A stretch of DNA of 64,000 bases, from assembly GCF_900101905.1 (NCBI RefSeq), contig NZ_FNAJ01000014.1:124001-188000 (forward strand), written 5' to 3'. The notes below the pieces were generated by a model that saw nothing but the letters and a program-made list of their open reading frames with translations, was not told where the DNA came from and searched no databases. This stretch comes from Myxococcus virescens. Its GTDB lineage: Bacteria; Myxococcota; Myxococcia; Myxococcales; Myxococcaceae. The translations under genes and the position numbers were made by a program. Positions within the stretch are counted from its first letter, which is position 1. Every line of letters begins with the position of its first letter. Positions 61,970 through 64,000 of this stretch are shown here, one piece after another.

Positions 61970-62104
61970 CGGGCGCATGCCCTTGGAAGCGAACGCGGAG
62001 GGTCCACGTCAGCGTCAGACGCTTGGAATCCAGAGGCATCCACCAGCGTCCGCGGGTTGGGAACCTGCGGCCGGGCGGTGCGTAGACCCAGCCGCGTCGC
62101 GCCC

Positions 62105-62353
62105 TCACCTCGCATCCGCTCTGGAAACCCCAGATTCGACTCCCGTCAGGGTCCTCGACGTCCCGCCATGTTCCAGCGCGTTCCGCAGGGTCATGCGACG
62201 TACGTGCAACATGGCGGGGGTCAGGCGGAGACGGTCTTCAACCCACGTGGAGATGGGGGCAACATCCATGCGGGTTTCGTCGTCCAGCACGGTCGGCCAG
62301 CCTTCGGGGAGATCGTCGGACAGCTCGCGCTCGCGCACGAGCACATCGCGCAC
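62105..62353 (-). CDS. Short uncertain coding-like frame
   Basis: 82 codons from a GTG. Codon use is coding-like up to about 62,170 (LSDDLPEGWPTVLDDETRMD, RLTPAMLHVRRMTLRNALEH) and an upstream in-frame stop closes it. Possibly a small regulator or the remains of a longer gene; no family recognised. The rest of 61,970-62,477 shows nothing else. Confidence 0.3.
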   Translation of the reverse strand: MRDVLVRERELSDDLPEGWPTVLDDETRMDVAPISTWVEDRLRLTPAMLHVRRMTLRNALEHGGTSRTLTGVESGVSRADAR

Positions 62354-62477
62354 AAGACATTAGCGACGCGCTTCAGGATGGCATCCCGCGAATTCCGTAC
62401 TGCGGATTCCCAACCCTGAGCTGTCCGAATTGACGGAGGCAACTCCAGCTCCCCCCTCGGCGGACCCGCGCCCCGTA

Positions 62478-62975
62478 TCACTGCTTGGTAGCCAGGATGG
62501 GACAGTCTGGGCCGCAGGGCTCCCTCTCCCAGACGAGGATGAGGCCACCGTCGTCGCAGCCTTTGCACCCCTCTCCGTCGCACTCCGGGCAGTCCAGCGC
62601 GTCGAAGTTGTGCTTCTCTTGCAGGTGTTCCATGGCCGCGAGCGCCCCTGGCTTCGCCGGGTCAGCTTTATCAAGAGAGAATATCGCGGTGACATGTTCC
62701 TGCTCGTCCTTCGCATCGCTGTCGCTCCCCTGGGCGCGTGACGAGAGGAACTTGCGGAGGCCTATCCTGACGCCCTCCAGGACGAAGAGCACTCCGACTA
62801 GAACGAGTAGGAAAAGCCCCTCGTTCTGCACCAGGAAATCCAGGTCGATTCCGAGGAACGTGTTCGTCCATACGGCTTGCACGATGAGCACGGCGAAAAA
62901 CGCCACGAACATAGGGCCCCGTAGCGAGAGAGCATTGATTGCCCACCGGGAGATTTTTTCCGAAGTCATCTTCAT
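62478..62975 (-). CDS. Membrane protein with DnaJ-type Cys-rich tail
   Basis: 165 residues. Two membrane helices (about 20-40 and 50-68) near the N-terminus, a charged middle, and a C-terminal zinc-binding-like cluster CPECDGEGCKGCDDGG followed by CGPDC, matching the CxxCxGxG repeat of DnaJ. AGGA precedes the ATG. Third-position GC is a little lower than in the neighbours, and it lies beside an integrase remnant, so it may be acquired. Function unknown. Confidence 0.6.
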   Translation of the reverse strand: MKMTSEKISRWAINALSLRGPMFVAFFAVLIVQAVWTNTFLGIDLDFLVQNEGLFLLVLVGVLFVLEGVRIGLRKFLSSRAQGSDSDAKDEQEHVTAIFSLDKADPAKPGALAAMEHLQEKHNFDALDCPECDGEGCKGCDDGGLILVWEREPCGPDCPILATKQ

Positions 62976-63119
62976 GCCGCGTTGTCCTAGAGCGTGACTT
63001 TTTCGTCACCGAAAACCTGCGCTGGCGCGCCAGGGGCTTAGCACACGGCCCAGGGGCTCGCTCCCATCCTGAACACGCGGCGCGCCGCACCTGGACTTGC
63101 CCCCGTCAAATCAGACGGC

Positions 63120-63872
63120 CCCAAGGTGTTGAGCGTGAAGACCATCAACAACGTCCTCACGGTGCGAAGCAAGATGCGGCACGTCGCCGCGGAGCAAGAG
63201 GTGATTCCGCAGGCTCCGCACGTGCAGCGCTTCAGAACCTCCCCAAGCCGTCGTTCGACTTCCTCACGTTCGAGGAGGCCGAGCGGCTTGTCTCCAGGGC
63301 CGATCCGGAGTGGAGGCCGGTGCTGCTGGTCGCCATCAAGACGGTCCTGCGTCAGGGGGGCGCTTGCGGGCGCCAGTAGCCTGACGTGGACTTGAAGCGC
63401 GGTCTTCTCCACGTCCGTCGCACCACCATCTCGCGTGGAGTGACGGACCTCCCCAAGGGCGGACGCGAGTGAACGTTGGAGCTGCCCTCCTCTGCGGTGG
63501 ACGCTCTGGAGGAGCATCGACTCCTTCGTGGGCGCTACGTGTACTGCCAGGAGAATGGGAAGCCGCTCACGCCGGGCAAGATGGACCTGCCCTCGTGCGC
63601 TCACTCCGCCGAGTTGGCATCACGCGAGAGGAAGGCATCATCGGCTGGCATGACCTGCGCCACACCTACGGGAGCCATCTCGCGATGAAGGGCGTTCCCT
63701 GAAGGCCATCAAAGAGCTGATGGGGCGCGCCACCATCGACATGACGGAGCGGTATGCCCACCTCAGTCCCGACACGCGTCGTCACGCGGTGCGAGTGCTG
63801 GACCTCTCGCTTGCGCCCGCGTGCGACACAGGCAGAGGACGTGGCCAACCATGCGTCATGACTGAGTTGAAA
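63120..63872 (+). pseudogene. Decayed tyrosine-type integrase
   Basis: Pieces of one phage-type integrase in successive frames: LSVKTINNVLTVRSKM (about 63130), NLPKPSFDFLTFEEAERLVS with catalytic Arg in KTVLRQGG (63225-63360), DLKRGLLHVRRTTISRGV and LELPSSAVDALEEHRLLRGR (63385-63540), HDLRHTYGSHLA with the HxxR pair (63648-63690), and MTERYAHLS with the catalytic Tyr (63740-63765). Frameshifts near 63225, 63590 and 63700 and stops near 63379 and 63471 break it. The N-terminal domain is missing. It ends directly before a tRNA-like att sequence. Confidence 0.85.
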
Positions 63873-63875
63873 AAG

Positions 63876-63900
63876 TGGTCCTGGCAGGCGTCGAACCCGC
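63876..63900 (-). other. tRNA 3'-end fragment, probable attachment site
   Basis: On the minus strand: GCGGG-TTCGACG-CCTGC, a complete 5-bp T-arm with the invariant TTCGA loop, then a 7-nt acceptor strand CAGGACC and discriminator A. No D-arm or anticodon arm follows, so only the 3' quarter of a tRNA is present. Integrase genes commonly end against such copies because tRNA 3' ends serve as att sites. Direct adjacency (4 bp) to the integrase remnant supports this. Confidence 0.55.
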
Positions 63901-64000
63901 AGCGACGTGGGCTCAATATCCGACGGCAGCCGGGCGACGGCTGCGACGTTGTCGGACATTGCCGTCACAATCTGCTCGAAGCGGATGGGAACCTGGGCCC

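Noticed and set aside
58354..63900. Retron carried by the element of the decayed integrase
   Set aside because: Ordinary chromosomal genes with their own promoters and terminators lie between (GFA, KamA family) and no second att is visible, so linkage is not supported.
63903..64000. Minus-strand coding-like frame at the right edge
   Set aside because: Reads sensibly for about 30 residues (FEQIVTAMSDNVAAVARLPS) but runs through the att fragment without a stop and lacks its start; too little to annotate.

Overview
The window looks like chromosomal DNA of a myxobacterium, most likely Myxococcus or a very close relative. It is GC-rich and densely coded. It has lipoproteins and MYXO-CTERM-like surface proteins, a 295-residue sigma factor that reads like M. 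xanthus SigC, a RING protein of the family named after MXAN_6230, and a retron whose 427-residue reverse transcriptase has the length reported for the M. xanthus Mx65 enzyme. Family names come from reading motifs, not from searches.

Region by region. (1) 1-2,000: partial DUF2911 protein and a RecF/OLD-like ATPase with an altered Walker A. (2) 2,079-11,466: a collagen-scavenging locus. A six-gene operon encodes the whole route from trans-4-hydroxy-L-proline to 2-oxoglutarate (epimerase, three-subunit D-hydroxyproline dehydrogenase, deaminase, semialdehyde dehydrogenase). Convergent to it is a secreted M9-type collagenase, and divergent from that a PAS-AraC regulator. (3) 11,486-22,190: SigC, an AlkZ-like glycosylase, an SDR, and several lipoproteins and secreted proteins, with one eroded glyoxalase fragment. 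(4) 22,245-25,988: isoleucyl-tRNA synthetase with an unusual insertion. (5) 26,003-31,000: a broken SDR, then a RegB/RegA-like redox two-component system bracketed by two identical-architecture palindromes (TGCGTC-N5-GACGCA), the second in front of a diheme-like lipoprotein operon. (6) 31,052-43,000: a RING/TerD-like protein, a beta-helix surface protein, a three-gene cassette ending in a nitrilase-domain protein, a spermidine-synthase-like enzyme and a TetR/PhnB pair. (7) 43,087-54,780: Kelch/HYR surface protein, OmpA protein, TetR/glyoxalase pair, two PH-like membrane proteins, a frameshifted gene and a metallo-beta-lactamase-fold enzyme. (8) 54,829-59,796: two overlapping genes (helical protein plus SWIM zinc-finger protein) followed after 19 bp by a retron: an msr-msd RNA closed by a 15-bp a1/a2 helix, then the reverse transcriptase. 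(9) 59,805-64,000: GFA protein, KamA-family radical SAM enzyme, a small membrane protein, and a decayed tyrosine integrase abutting a tRNA 3'-end fragment, probably an old attachment site.

The most coherent systems are the collagenase/hydroxyproline locus, the RegBA-like regulon with its paired operators, and the retron with its tightly linked SWIM operon. Long GC-rich frames antisense to real genes were ignored. Several start codons are uncertain, and this is said where it matters.
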